Positions 35,933 to 44,598 of a stretch of DNA of 64,000 bases are shown here, piece by piece (within the stretch, counting starts at the first letter, position 1; every line of letters begins with the position of its first letter). Made by a program: the position numbers and the translations under genes. Below the pieces are notes generated by a model. That model was not told where the DNA came from and did no database searches. It worked only from the letters and a program-made list of their open reading frames with translations. The stretch lies in assembly GCF_005221325.1 (NCBI RefSeq), contig NZ_CP039893.1:1-64000 (forward strand), given 5' to 3'. The DNA is from Agrobacterium tumefaciens. Its GTDB lineage: Bacteria > Pseudomonadota > Alphaproteobacteria > Rhizobiales > Rhizobiaceae.

Positions 35933-38059
35933 TTGATGACTGATCTGGAGATGAGATTGCAACGGCTTCGTTCTCTTAACAGGACGATCATCGCGCAGGA
36001 TCCTGCGCTCGCCGAGGAAACGGCGGACCTCGCACCCAAGGCGATCGCATCCGCCAAGCTTGCGGTCGAGCGCGATGCAGGTGCCGAAGCGAGACCGAAG
36101 AAGGACCGCGGCTTCTTGGCCGAGATCCAGAAGGAAAGCATCATCTTGCGTCGCGAAAGGCCAGTCCTGGCCATACGCGACAACAAGCCCGAACTGGTCT
36201 TCAAGGACCTGGCCGACAGTGCAATCTGGAAACAGCGCCTGACCGACGCCGCTGGCGCGCTGGACATCGCCATTCGCGCTGCTGGACGCATCGAGCTTGC
36301 CGGAAGCGAGTTTGACTGGATTGGCACGGGCTGGCTAGTGCGCCCCGACGTGGTAGTCACCAACCGGCACGTGGCGCGGGAATTTGCGGAACGAAAAGCA
36401 AACGGATTGGTGTTCAAGCAGGGCAGTGGTGGTCCGATCACGGCAAGCGTCGATTTCCTGGAGGAAATCGACAACCCTGACGAACTGGTTTTTCGCCTCG
36501 TCAGGCCGCTTTACATTGAGGACGAGCCAGGCCCTGACGTCGCCTTCTTCGAAATCGAACTGGCAAGCGGCGAGGCCAGGCTGGCGCACCCGATCCCGCT
36601 GGCAACCAGGCCCTCGACGAGCCAGGCGGTGGCGGTCATCGGCTACCCGGCGTTTGACAGCAGGATCCCGGATATCGACCTGATGGAAGATCTCTATGGC
36701 AAGGTCTACAACAAGAAGCGGCTGGCCCCGGGCGCGATTACGGCCATCGATGACGGAAAACTTCTCCACAACTGCACCACGCTTGGCGGTAATTCCGGGT
36801 CCTGCGTCCTCGACCTTGCAAGCGGCGAGGCGTTCGGACTTCACTTCAGCGGTCGGTTCATGACGACCAATTACGCTGTCCCGGCCAACACCGTGCGTGC
36901 GCTTCTCGACAAGGCGCTGTCGACCGGATCGTCAGCGGCGCCGGCGACACGGCGTGATACCAATATAGCTGTGTCGACTGCGGTACCGGATATTCCACAA
37001 GGATCAAGCCGTTCCGCGCCAACGCTCGCGACGACGTCCGTAACGATCCCGCTGACGATCTCGATCAGCATCGGCCAGCCGGTCGAAAACCGGGCGCGCG
37101 CCGCAAATGCCGCGCCGGACGCGGCCGCGCCGGCTACAGACCTTGCGGGTGAAGAAGCGGCGATTGAAGACTATCGCGATCGCCAGGGTTATAGCGCCGG
37201 TTTTCTGATCCCGCAGGCAGATGACAATAGCGACGGCCAGAGCGCAGAAGCGTTTGTCCCCCTTCCCCACGTTGTCGGCGACCCGGCCCGGGATGTGCTT
37301 TCCCACAAGTGGAATGGAAAGGACGAGACCGTGCTTCGCTACCAGCATTTTTCGGTGGTGATGAGCGAGAGCCGGCGGATGTGCTTTTTCAGCGCTGTCA
37401 ATATCGATGGCGCCCTTGCAAAGAAGACGAAACGGCCGAGCTGGCGATGGGACCCGCGCATCCCCCGAATTCAGCAGATTATGAACGATTGTTATGGAGA
37501 TCCGCCGAGGTTTAGCCGTGGTCACATGACGAGGCGGGAAGACCCGGCCTGGGGCGACCCGGTGACGGCTGCACGCGGCAATGCCGATTCCATGCATGTC
37601 ACCAATGCCACGCCGCAGATGCAATCGTTCAATTCCCCTGTCTGGCTTGAACTGGAGGACTACGCTCTCGGTCACGCCCGCCAGGACAGGATGCGGATTT
37701 CAGTGTTCACGGGGCCATATTTTACCGACAAGGATCCGACGCTTTATGGCGTGAAGATCCCATTGCGGTTCTGGAAAATCATCGCCTTCATCCACGACGA
37801 AACCGGCAGGCTCTGCGCTACGGGTTATGAGATGGGTCAGGAGGCGGCCTTGCGTCCTGAAGAGGAATTTGTCTTCGGCTCATTCAACTCAAGTCACGTC
37901 AACGGGGTCGTGCAGACCCGTATCGCGAGCATCGAGGCGAAGAGCCATATCAGCTTCAGCAAGCTTGCCGCGCTGGATCCGCTCGCCGGGGATGACGAGG
38001 CGCGTTTGCCTGCCGAAAGGCGCATCAACGATCTGAGCGATATCCGGTTCGCGGGGTGA
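35933..38059 (+). CDS. Trypsin-like serine protease fused to NUC-type DNA/RNA endonuclease
   Basis: A 708-aa two-domain protein. Residues 110-330 form a trypsin/V8-like protease with H146 (VVTNRHVA), D202 (PDVAFFEI) and S288 (TLGGNSGSC). A proline/alanine-rich linker (330-430) follows. Residues 440-700 match the beta-beta-alpha-metal NUC family of non-specific nucleases: SRGHMTRREDPAWG with catalytic H531 and then NATPQMQSFNSPVW. The usual DRGH is SRGH here. The protease could be a processing or release domain for the nuclease. With subtilase 2 and the small I9-like gene upstream, the operon looks like a proteolysis-triggered nuclease effector. Confidence 0.83.
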   Translation: MMTDLEMRLQRLRSLNRTIIAQDPALAEETADLAPKAIASAKLAVERDAGAEARPKKDRGFLAEIQKESIILRRERPVLAIRDNKPELVFKDLADSAIWKQRLTDAAGALDIAIRAAGRIELAGSEFDWIGTGWLVRPDVVVTNRHVAREFAERKANGLVFKQGSGGPITASVDFLEEIDNPDELVFRLVRPLYIEDEPGPDVAFFEIELASGEARLAHPIPLATRPSTSQAVAVIGYPAFDSRIPDIDLMEDLYGKVYNKKRLAPGAITAIDDGKLLHNCTTLGGNSGSCVLDLASGEAFGLHFSGRFMTTNYAVPANTVRALLDKALSTGSSAAPATRRDTNIAVSTAVPDIPQGSSRSAPTLATTSVTIPLTISISIGQPVENRARAANAAPDAAAPATDLAGEEAAIEDYRDRQGYSAGFLIPQADDNSDGQSAEAFVPLPHVVGDPARDVLSHKWNGKDETVLRYQHFSVVMSESRRMCFFSAVNIDGALAKKTKRPSWRWDPRIPRIQQIMNDCYGDPPRFSRGHMTRREDPAWGDPVTAARGNADSMHVTNATPQMQSFNSPVWLELEDYALGHARQDRMRISVFTGPYFTDKDPTLYGVKIPLRFWKIIAFIHDETGRLCATGYEMGQEAALRPEEEFVFGSFNSSHVNGVVQTRIASIEAKSHISFSKLAALDPLAGDDEARLPAERRINDLSDIRFAG

Positions 38060-38077
38060 TCGTGGGCCGGCGTGTTG

Positions 38078-38654
38078 CTCGCCCTCGAGATTCAGCTTCG
38101 GCATTTCCTCGAACGCCTTCTTCGACGAGTGGACTTCGTAGTCATAGTTCAAGGTCGTTGCGATCAGGCCTTTGCCGTGAGGCCGGATGAGGACCGTGCG
38201 CATGCGCCGGAACAGAACGGTGCGGGAGATGGCGGCGACCTTCGACTTCCGCATCCCGTCCCGTAGGACAACGAAGGCGTCGCCGCCCATCTTGTCGGGC
38301 GTCAGGTAGTAGGGCTTGTCGAAGTAGACGTCATCGACATCGGAGCTGGGGATAAAGGCCTCGATCTCCAGAGTTTTGTTCGATTCCGGGATGGTAGCGG
38401 CGACCTCGTCCGGATCGATGATGATGTATTGACCATTTTCGATTTCGAAGCCCTTGGTCTGCAGCTTCTTCGGGACCGGCTCTTCGGTCTCACCGTCGAT
38501 GAAGACGCGGTTGACGCGGTTGCCGGTGGCCTTGTTGATCGTGTTGAATTCGAACCGGTCGGAGGTACTCGCTGCTGTGTAAAGAGCTGCCCCGCAAGAG
38601 ACTTCCCCGAACTTGATGAAGCCCTTCCACTCGGGCCCTGTGTCTACTCGCCAT
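38078..38654 (-). pseudogene. ku: Truncated Ku homologue (non-homologous end joining)
   Basis: Minus-strand sequence reads as bacterial Ku: WKGFIKFGEVSCGAALYTAAS, FNTINKATGNRVNRVFID, IEAFIPSSDVDDVYFDKPYY and FVVLRDGMRKSKVAA. It stops resembling Ku just after PKLNLEGE near 38078, where the end of the trypsin-nuclease gene takes over, so about the last third is lost. The initiator end is not intact either: an ATG at 38654 is out of frame with the Ku body. Ku binds DNA ends; this copy should be inactive. It marks a recombination junction at the island edge. Confidence 0.75.
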
Positions 38655-39286
38655 ACCCGTTACTCCTGAATCGCTACTGGCAAATCAAGTTCTGGCAGGT
38701 GCCATTCGCGCGATGGAACGGTGACTACAAAGTCTGGGAAATCCCGTTCGCTTCATATGATGATCTTCACCACCGTTGGGAGACGGTCGAGGAAGCTGCG
38801 AAACGGTCGGAGCCCGAGGAACGCCGGAAGCGTGCCGAGGCCCGCAGGGGGACAGAGGAGGAAGCCAGAGCCAAACGACGAACGACCGAACGAAGGAAAC
38901 GCAGACTGCCGGTGTCAAGCGACGACCTCCCGCCACTTGGGAGACCGGTGGCCACAGCAGCGTATGGGATCCTATTCATCACCGATGTGTCGGGCGAGAT
39001 CGTCGACCCGGAACAGGTCGCGGAACATCATCCGGCCGCGACTGAAGAGCATGTGTGGGCCGGATGGCGCCCCTCTATTCTTGATGAACTCGTCCATACC
39101 TGGCCAGCAAGGTCAGAGCCTGGGGAATACGAAAGGCTTCGGGGATGGTGGAACCCGACACTCGACGAGCTCAGAGAAGCAAGAACGTCCGCCAAATCCC
39201 GCGAACGACGGAAATCGGAGTACGGGTGGTACTGCGCGCCGCGGCGATCGCCCTTAGCGACTGAAAAAATGAGTCCCGGCAAATAG
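38635..39286 (+). pseudogene. N-terminally truncated conserved protein with HARP-like motif
   Basis: About 215 codons without a credible start, beginning inside the Ku fragment on the opposite strand. WQVPFARWNGDYKVWEIPFASYDDLHHRW resembles the short HARP-type motif of annealing helicases. It is followed by a highly charged stretch (KRSEPEERRKRAEARRGTEE) and HVWAGWRPSILDELVHTWPARSEPGEYERLRGWW. I recall similar proteins as hypothetical or helicase-associated in rhizobia. The frame is open further upstream only by chance, antisense to Ku. It ends in a normal stop at 39286. Confidence 0.45.
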
Positions 39287-39719
39287 GGGTCGGAACAAGA
39301 TCTGTTCCTGGCGACACGCTAAGATCGAACGGACCGTGAACCCTCGTCGCGAATCCGCATAACCGTCTGTCTGCTGAGTTTCAGCTAGATTTGCGCCATT
39401 TTTTCTTTTTGCGTTGTACCACCTAGTTGCATTTATGGTGTTGATCGAAAACATCTTCTTGCAGTGTGGGCGGATCCGTCTGAAACGAAAAAGTGGGTCA
39501 AATTCGTGCGATAATCGACACCGGTGAAGCCAAAGTGCTTGATCGAAATATTACGGGTTCGGGCTCCCATCAAGACTTGTACTGACCATACCGCTTCGGT
39601 GGTTGACGCGGACAAGCATTCCTTTATCGACGCGTATAAGAATAAGAAACGTAAAATTCTTCCTTGCAACCGAGAGTTATTTGATTAACACTTCATTATG
39701 GTGCCAGGGGGAAATAAAA
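39287..39719. other. Gene-free region upstream of the lipoprotein operon
   Basis: No supported gene is seen. A short minus-strand frame (39433-39669) has no recognisable feature. The right part should contain the promoter of the lipoprotein operon, with CCAGGGGGAA as ribosome-binding site. Confidence 0.45.
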
Positions 39720-40598
39720 ATGCGAATACTACTTGTTACGCTGACGTCAATTTGCGCTGGTTGCGCTGTTCTACCAAGCAAAAGCGACCTGGATGGTTTT
39801 GCCGCCGCCACATCGAGCAGTGCGAAAACGGTTGCTGCCGCCGTCTCAGCAAGCAATCAGGTGGCCACAGACCAGGACGAGCAACTGCAGGCGATACAAT
39901 ATATTCGCGGCGGCAGATATGCTCTTGTAGAGTTGCCACAGTCAAAGCTGACTAACAGACTGGATGCGGATCAGCTCCAAATACGCCTTGCGGCGATTAG
40001 CGATCTGCAAAACTATGCCAACGCGGTCGGCAAAGCCGCCGATCAGGGAACTGTCGATCAACTTGAGGCGTCGGCTGAAAAGCTGACGAATTCGGTGGCG
40101 GCTTTGGCCACCGCGATGGGCGGCTCTCCGATGGTCGCGCCAGCGATCAAAGTTGTGGGCCGCGCGGCCGCGTCTGCGGTCTCAGATACTTACGTTAGGC
40201 AGGTGCTGGATGTCGTTCGTAAGACGGATCCTGTGGTAAAAAACCTAGTCGATCTTCTCAAAAATGACCTTGGCCCCCTTCAAACGGATCTGTGGGTTCA
40301 AGCTACAGCCTATGCCGGGCTTCGCGACCAGCAACTTGCGGTCCTGCGACGGGATCCGCGTGTCAACAGAGCAGCCCTCTACGAAGCCTACATGAATGCA
40401 CGCTCAGATGTTAAGGCGCGATACGCTTTAGGCGATGCCGCCACTCCGATTTCTGATCTCCTTCAGTCAATCCACGACACGCACCACGCGCTAACGACCG
40501 GTTCGGGCGATATCGGACTGACGATAAAGCGCCTCAGCGCATTGGCAAAGGACAGTGCGGCACTTATCGAAGTCACGAAAAAGGATGCTGTAGAATGA
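39720..40598 (+). CDS. Predicted lipoprotein of unknown function
   Basis: A 292-aa protein beginning MRILLVTLTSICAGCAVLPSKS, a lipoprotein-type signal with a probable lipidated cysteine in CAGC. The mature part is almost entirely helical, rich in A, L, D and Q (KTVAAAVSASNQVATDQDEQ, DQGTVDQLEASAEKLTN). No family was recognised. The ATG at 39720 follows GGGGGA. The gene overlaps the next by 4 bp (ATGA), so it belongs to a three-gene operon. It should sit in the outer or inner membrane facing the periplasm. Confidence 0.65.
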   Translation: MRILLVTLTSICAGCAVLPSKSDLDGFAAATSSSAKTVAAAVSASNQVATDQDEQLQAIQYIRGGRYALVELPQSKLTNRLDADQLQIRLAAISDLQNYANAVGKAADQGTVDQLEASAEKLTNSVAALATAMGGSPMVAPAIKVVGRAAASAVSDTYVRQVLDVVRKTDPVVKNLVDLLKNDLGPLQTDLWVQATAYAGLRDQQLAVLRRDPRVNRAALYEAYMNARSDVKARYALGDAATPISDLLQSIHDTHHALTTGSGDIGLTIKRLSALAKDSAALIEVTKKDAVE

Positions 40599-41053
40599 CG
40601 CCCAGTGAAGAGTTTGACGCCGCAGCGCAAGAGGCACAGGAGATGTTCTCGAAGTTTCCGCTCGACGATATTAAACAGCCAAGTGCGATTCAGGAGTGGT
40701 TCGATAAACTAAAACCGTCGCTCTGGAAGGCTGATGCCGGCGTCAACGCCGCGAGGCTTGCGATCCTTATTGCCGACTCAATCAAAGTTCTGATTGCGAC
40801 TAAGTCATTGTCCAATGACAGCGAGAAAGCAGAGTTTGCCAATTCAATCCGCGTCTTGCAGTCTCACTACTTCCTGGCGAGGAAAAAAGCGATGGAGGAG
40901 ACGGCTTCACGCTACACAATTACCGCACAACTTCGCGCCCAGGCGGGGACGCTGAATAAGGCGTATAAAAAGGTTATCGCAAGTACGGCAATCCTCAATC
41001 AGCTCGGCGATGCGATTGATGGCCTCACATCGCTCGTTGGCGCGCTCAGATGA
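40595..41053 (+). CDS. Hypothetical helical protein, second gene of lipoprotein operon
   Basis: A 152-aa protein, MTPSEEFDAAAQEAQEMFSK, predicted helical with an amphipathic or weakly hydrophobic central span (AARLAILIADSIKVLIATKS). It has no signal peptide and no recognised family. Its start overlaps the lipoprotein stop (ATGA), and the next gene begins 7 bp after its stop. The tight spacing suggests a joint function with the lipoprotein. Confidence 0.6.
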   Translation: MTPSEEFDAAAQEAQEMFSKFPLDDIKQPSAIQEWFDKLKPSLWKADAGVNAARLAILIADSIKVLIATKSLSNDSEKAEFANSIRVLQSHYFLARKKAMEETASRYTITAQLRAQAGTLNKAYKKVIASTAILNQLGDAIDGLTSLVGALR

Positions 41054-41059
41054 CTTGAG

Positions 41060-41407
41060 GTGTTTGTACGTTTGGACGAGCATCACGCGATCTTAGCTCC
41101 TCGACCGAAAACTCTGACAGATGCAGAGATGCATGTTCTCGTGGCGATTGCGTATGCCGACCAAGAGGGGCTTGGTGATAAATTCCTCGATATTGAAGAC
41201 CCTGCAGAATACATACCTGTTATGTCTGTTGAGGAAATGGATGCCACCACTTCCGATCTAGTGATCAACGGCTTCATAAATGAACGTGATATTATTGGAT
41301 CAAGAAATATTCGAGCGACGCAGCTTCTCTTTGAGACATTCGATGCTCAGGTGATGGGGTGGAGTACGGATGCAGATGCCGTCAAGCTTGCAAAGCTGAT
41401 GTTATAA
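41060..41407 (+). CDS. Hypothetical protein, third gene of lipoprotein operon
   Basis: A 115-aa acidic protein starting with GTG at 41060; ACTTGAGGT is a weak ribosome-binding site. The sequence (PRPKTLTDAEMHVLVAIAYADQEG...TTSDLVINGFINERDII) looks like a small helical, possibly winged-helix, protein, but I cannot assign a family. Confidence 0.5.
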   Translation: MFVRLDEHHAILAPRPKTLTDAEMHVLVAIAYADQEGLGDKFLDIEDPAEYIPVMSVEEMDATTSDLVINGFINERDIIGSRNIRATQLLFETFDAQVMGWSTDADAVKLAKLML

Positions 41408-41806
41408 AATCCGGAGCATGATTCACCCAGTTTGGCCGAGAAAACAGAATGGCCGCTTCGACGGATCAATCCCACCATCCGTAATTTGATGAACGCACAT
41501 CCTGAATGGCTATGGCGCGATGATTTCGGACAGCCCTATCCATCACACGGTCTGGTTATCGGCCGGCGGGAAAAATCCGGTCTCCAGCGTTTTATCGCTG
41601 ACCATGGAAAAGCAGTCACGGCATAGGATAGTGAACAACCTCGCCATCAAATCCGCTGGACTGCGGATTCCGGCGTGAAACCGGCCCTCAATCCGACCGA
41701 AGACCGGCCACCATTCCGATTTGAGGCCGACCAATTTCCGGCACCGATGATACCCCTTGGTCAGCAACTTGGCATCAATTACCTCCGGACGAATGAGGAC
41801 ATTTTG
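41408..41806. other. Gene-poor stretch with small frames only
   Basis: A 64-codon plus frame from 41432 (WPLRRINPTIRNLMNAHPEW) and a minus frame at 41543-41839 lack recognisable families. The region runs into an IS21 fragment and is probably mobile-element debris. Confidence 0.4.
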
Positions 41807-41959
41807 ATGCGTGCAATGAGAAGGCTGACCATGAGACAATTAAGACAAATGCTTCGGTTTGCCGGAAACGGGGCGAGCACCCGCGAGATCGCCGTCGTAC
41901 TGGGAATAGCCTGCAGTATGGTGCAGAATATAGCCGCGTATACTGCAAATGTAACGTAA
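41807..41959 (+). mobile_element. IS21-family transposase (istA) N-terminal remnant
   Basis: MRRLTMRQLRQMLRFAGNG, followed by STREIAVVLGIACSMVQ, is the helix-turn-helix start of IstA from IS21-type elements. The reading breaks off after about 35 matching residues, and no istB or terminal repeats were recognised. It marks an old insertion left of the zeta-toxin locus. Confidence 0.65.
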
Positions 41960-42033
41960 AAATCTTGGTCGCAATCAAAGGTTCTCATTGCGGCCGTATC
42001 TTTCGCCGATCGACTTTTAACGAGGAAGAAATC

Positions 42034-42378
42034 ATGTTTCCGGATCTTGACTGCCGACTAGGCGTAGAACTGGGGCTTCCAAAACACTACCGGGATAAGC
42101 CAGCGTTTGAGATCATAAACGACGCTCATGATCTCGTGGGGGCACTCACTTCACGGCTGATCACCTTCAGATATAGCGGCTATGAGCATTTTGAGGAGCT
42201 CGGGGCACAATACACCTTAGCGGATACTAAACGCATCGAATTTTCACAGCGATTGGAACGACTTGATGGTAACGCAATAAAGGCAGTGAACCTGATCGAT
42301 GAGCTAAATCACTTCGTAAGAATGTTCGTTGATCCGTGGCTCGTCAAATTTGAGGATTTACGCGTCAATGAGAGATGA
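42034..42378 (+). CDS. Small partner protein (antitoxin or secretion chaperone) of the zeta-toxin protein
   Basis: A 114-aa acidic helical protein, MFPDLDCRLGVELGLPKHYR..., ending FVDPWLVKFEDLRVNER. Its 3-prime end overlaps the zeta-toxin gene by 11 bp. No family was recognised; it does not look like the classical epsilon antitoxin. The position fits an antitoxin, but small acidic proteins placed before T4SS effectors (as VirE1 before VirE2) are chaperones, which is a serious alternative. AACGAGGAAG gives the ribosome-binding site. Confidence 0.6.
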   Translation: MFPDLDCRLGVELGLPKHYRDKPAFEIINDAHDLVGALTSRLITFRYSGYEHFEELGAQYTLADTKRIEFSQRLERLDGNAIKAVNLIDELNHFVRMFVDPWLVKFEDLRVNER

Positions 42379-44233
42379 TCCAGGAGTTGCTCGAGCGCTT
42401 TCCCTCTCGTTACAAGATAAGCACGACATTTTCGAGACCCAGATCATTCCGGCAATCGGTGCGCGGGGGCCGTCTGTTGCAAAGCCAACTTTCACCGTTG
42501 TATGCGGCCAGCAGGGTGCCGGAAAGAGCACCTTAGTTCGCCAAATCAAGAGTAGAACGGGCGGTGAAAGCACCCAGCGAATAATAGCTGATGATCTTAA
42601 TGCATACATTCCTGGTAACAATGCAGCCCTTCTGCAGGGCTCGCATGCGTTAGAGCGAGCGAATTCGACGGCAGTGACAGAATGGTATCATCAATTATTT
42701 GATCGCAGTATCACTAACAGATATAATATTATACTGGAGTCTTGCTATCCGCCAAATCATTACGCGTCGCTCTTAGATAAGGCGCGCTCCAATGGATACA
42801 AAACAGAACTAAATATTATCGCGACGGACAGGATAACGAGCTTTACAGCTATTCACGATCGCTTTGAAAGGGCACTGGCGAACTCGTTTATTGCCTCAAC
42901 CGTATTGCCAGATGTCGAAACTCACGATCATTATTATTCAATTTGGCCACGTGTAGCGCTCGAGGTCGAAAATTACAAAACATTTGATAGAATTGCAATT
43001 GTACGCAGGGACGGTGAAACGTGTTACGACAATGAACAAGCTCTAGCAAATAACGGAGAATCGATTTGGGGCCGGGAGCCAGGCGCGTTAAGGGCATTGA
43101 TGGATCATCGAAATCGCCCGCTGGACGAGAGACAGCAGCACTGGGTTAACAGCGTTTGGGAGAGGCTCTGTCGAAGCGTCGCATTCGCCCAACATCCAGA
43201 TTCCGCCCGCCTGCCAATCGCTTCATATCAAAGTGACATCGCAACAAGGCTGAGAGAGCACAGTGATCTCAGTTCGTTCGAAACACGTCCCGAATATATG
43301 CGAGAGTTTTCGAACAAGTTTTCATGGAATTTAAAGCGCGACATTTCTTTTGTGGTTAATCGCAAGAGTAAGAACGGTGAATTCCGAGAAGATGCGTTTG
43401 AAGAGCTGTTTTGCGAAAGGATAACGTCTGTCCATCATTCTCTTCAGGAGGCGATCACGGCACGGTTTGAATCCGCCGTCGGAAAATCGAATGACGAAGG
43501 CGATCTACGTTCTCGCGATGTTTCGACATTTTACGCTCGCACTGCTGGGGAGAGTTCTACAACCAAGCGATTGAACATCAGCACAAACCCACGAGGCGTG
43601 GTGCCGAGTGCTGACGTCGTCAATATCTCTGAACAGCAGGCACAGTCTGTCAAGTATCGGCGTCCTAAGTTTCTCGTTGAGGTCTCAAAGCACGTCTATA
43701 GACCAATCGAACAGTATAATCGGATGGTCTTCGATCGAGTCAGATTTCCAAACATCACTCGTGACCGGCGTAAGTTGAATGTATTGATCCGCACGGAAGA
43801 CGGCACTGGCTACGAAACACCTAGCTCGTTAAAAACGCGCCTGGGATCGGAGCAGCATAATCTCTTCACCAAGACAATGAACGAGGGTCAGCTACCCCAT
43901 AGTCTCGCGTCCACGAAGACTGGTAAACTGCCTATAGTTTTGGTTGACGCGGGAAATGGTGCAACGTTTATCGCCGGCGAGAAATTCCCTTTGTTGGACA
44001 ACGGACGCCGGATACCAACGACTATTTCTGCCGATAGAATTTTAGTCAGAAATGAAAATGGGACTTTCAGCGAGCTTTGTCAGCGTTTGGCTGGAAACAC
44101 CGAACTATTGCTTCCACCAGAAGCGATAGTTCAACTGGGACTGCAGCGTCAACAAGCTGTCAATCGAGCTCGTGCCAGAGAAGCATCGGAGTTGGAGCAA
44201 CGAACTCGCGAACATTCCTCTGGAAGAGTTTGA
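42368..44233 (+). CDS. Zeta-toxin-domain protein with arginine-rich C-terminus
   Basis: A 621-aa protein. Residues 35-240 match the zeta-toxin/UDP-GlcNAc-kinase type P-loop domain: VVCGQQGAGKSTL (K53) and RIIADDLNAYIPG (D75/D76). Zeta toxins phosphorylate cell-wall precursors or other small molecules. The remaining 380 residues are unassigned and include a C-terminal module around 440-580. The last 30 residues, QRQQAVNRARAREASELEQ and on to RTREHSSGRV, resemble the arginine-patterned export signal of VirB/D4 substrates. The gene lies left of virH and has lower GC than the repABC region. It may be a transferred effector or a plasmid toxin. Confidence 0.72.
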   Translation: MRDDPGVARALSLSLQDKHDIFETQIIPAIGARGPSVAKPTFTVVCGQQGAGKSTLVRQIKSRTGGESTQRIIADDLNAYIPGNNAALLQGSHALERANSTAVTEWYHQLFDRSITNRYNIILESCYPPNHYASLLDKARSNGYKTELNIIATDRITSFTAIHDRFERALANSFIASTVLPDVETHDHYYSIWPRVALEVENYKTFDRIAIVRRDGETCYDNEQALANNGESIWGREPGALRALMDHRNRPLDERQQHWVNSVWERLCRSVAFAQHPDSARLPIASYQSDIATRLREHSDLSSFETRPEYMREFSNKFSWNLKRDISFVVNRKSKNGEFREDAFEELFCERITSVHHSLQEAITARFESAVGKSNDEGDLRSRDVSTFYARTAGESSTTKRLNISTNPRGVVPSADVVNISEQQAQSVKYRRPKFLVEVSKHVYRPIEQYNRMVFDRVRFPNITRDRRKLNVLIRTEDGTGYETPSSLKTRLGSEQHNLFTKTMNEGQLPHSLASTKTGKLPIVLVDAGNGATFIAGEKFPLLDNGRRIPTTISADRILVRNENGTFSELCQRLAGNTELLLPPEAIVQLGLQRQQAVNRARAREASELEQRTREHSSGRV

Positions 44234-44458
44234 TCAAAAGTGCACCGGCCGGTTTTGTCGGATGAAACTCCGGATTCGGGACGCCGATCATGAAAGCTAT
44301 CAGTGTTCAGTGCGATACGTCCGACAAGTCGACATCGTGCTTCCGCCGATCTATGCCCGTCGCAGAAAATTTTTGATCGCCATAGTAAATACCGCCAATG
44401 AGGTGCGCGATGGTGACGCGTCACCGATAGCTCGGCAATGACGATTTGATTCGTTCGT
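44234..44458. other. Spacer between the zeta-toxin gene and the virH promoter
   Basis: No supported gene. Overlapping short frames (44172-44441 plus, 44149-44424 minus) are shadows or debris. Confidence 0.4.
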
Positions 44459-44470
44459 TACAGATGAAAC
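44459..44470 (+). promoter_or_regulatory. vir box upstream of virH1
   Basis: TACAGATGAAAC matches TNCAATTGAAAY at 10 of 12 positions, on the sense strand about 130 bp before virH1. VirG should bind here to induce the virH operon. Confidence 0.5.
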
Positions 44471-44598
44471 CCGATTCTAATGTGTAAGACTATTTTTTGT
44501 TGCTACCATGGGGCGAGAGCAGTCGCATAGGCTAAGCCTTTAAGTCTTATTGCCATTTACGTCGTCTCTCGCGTCGTCTTTGGTGAAGGTATATTGCA

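Noticed and set aside
38429..38634. Upstream extension of the HARP-like frame to an ATG at 38429
   Set aside because: These codons are antisense to the Ku remnant and show no continuity with the conserved part, so the apparent start is accidental.
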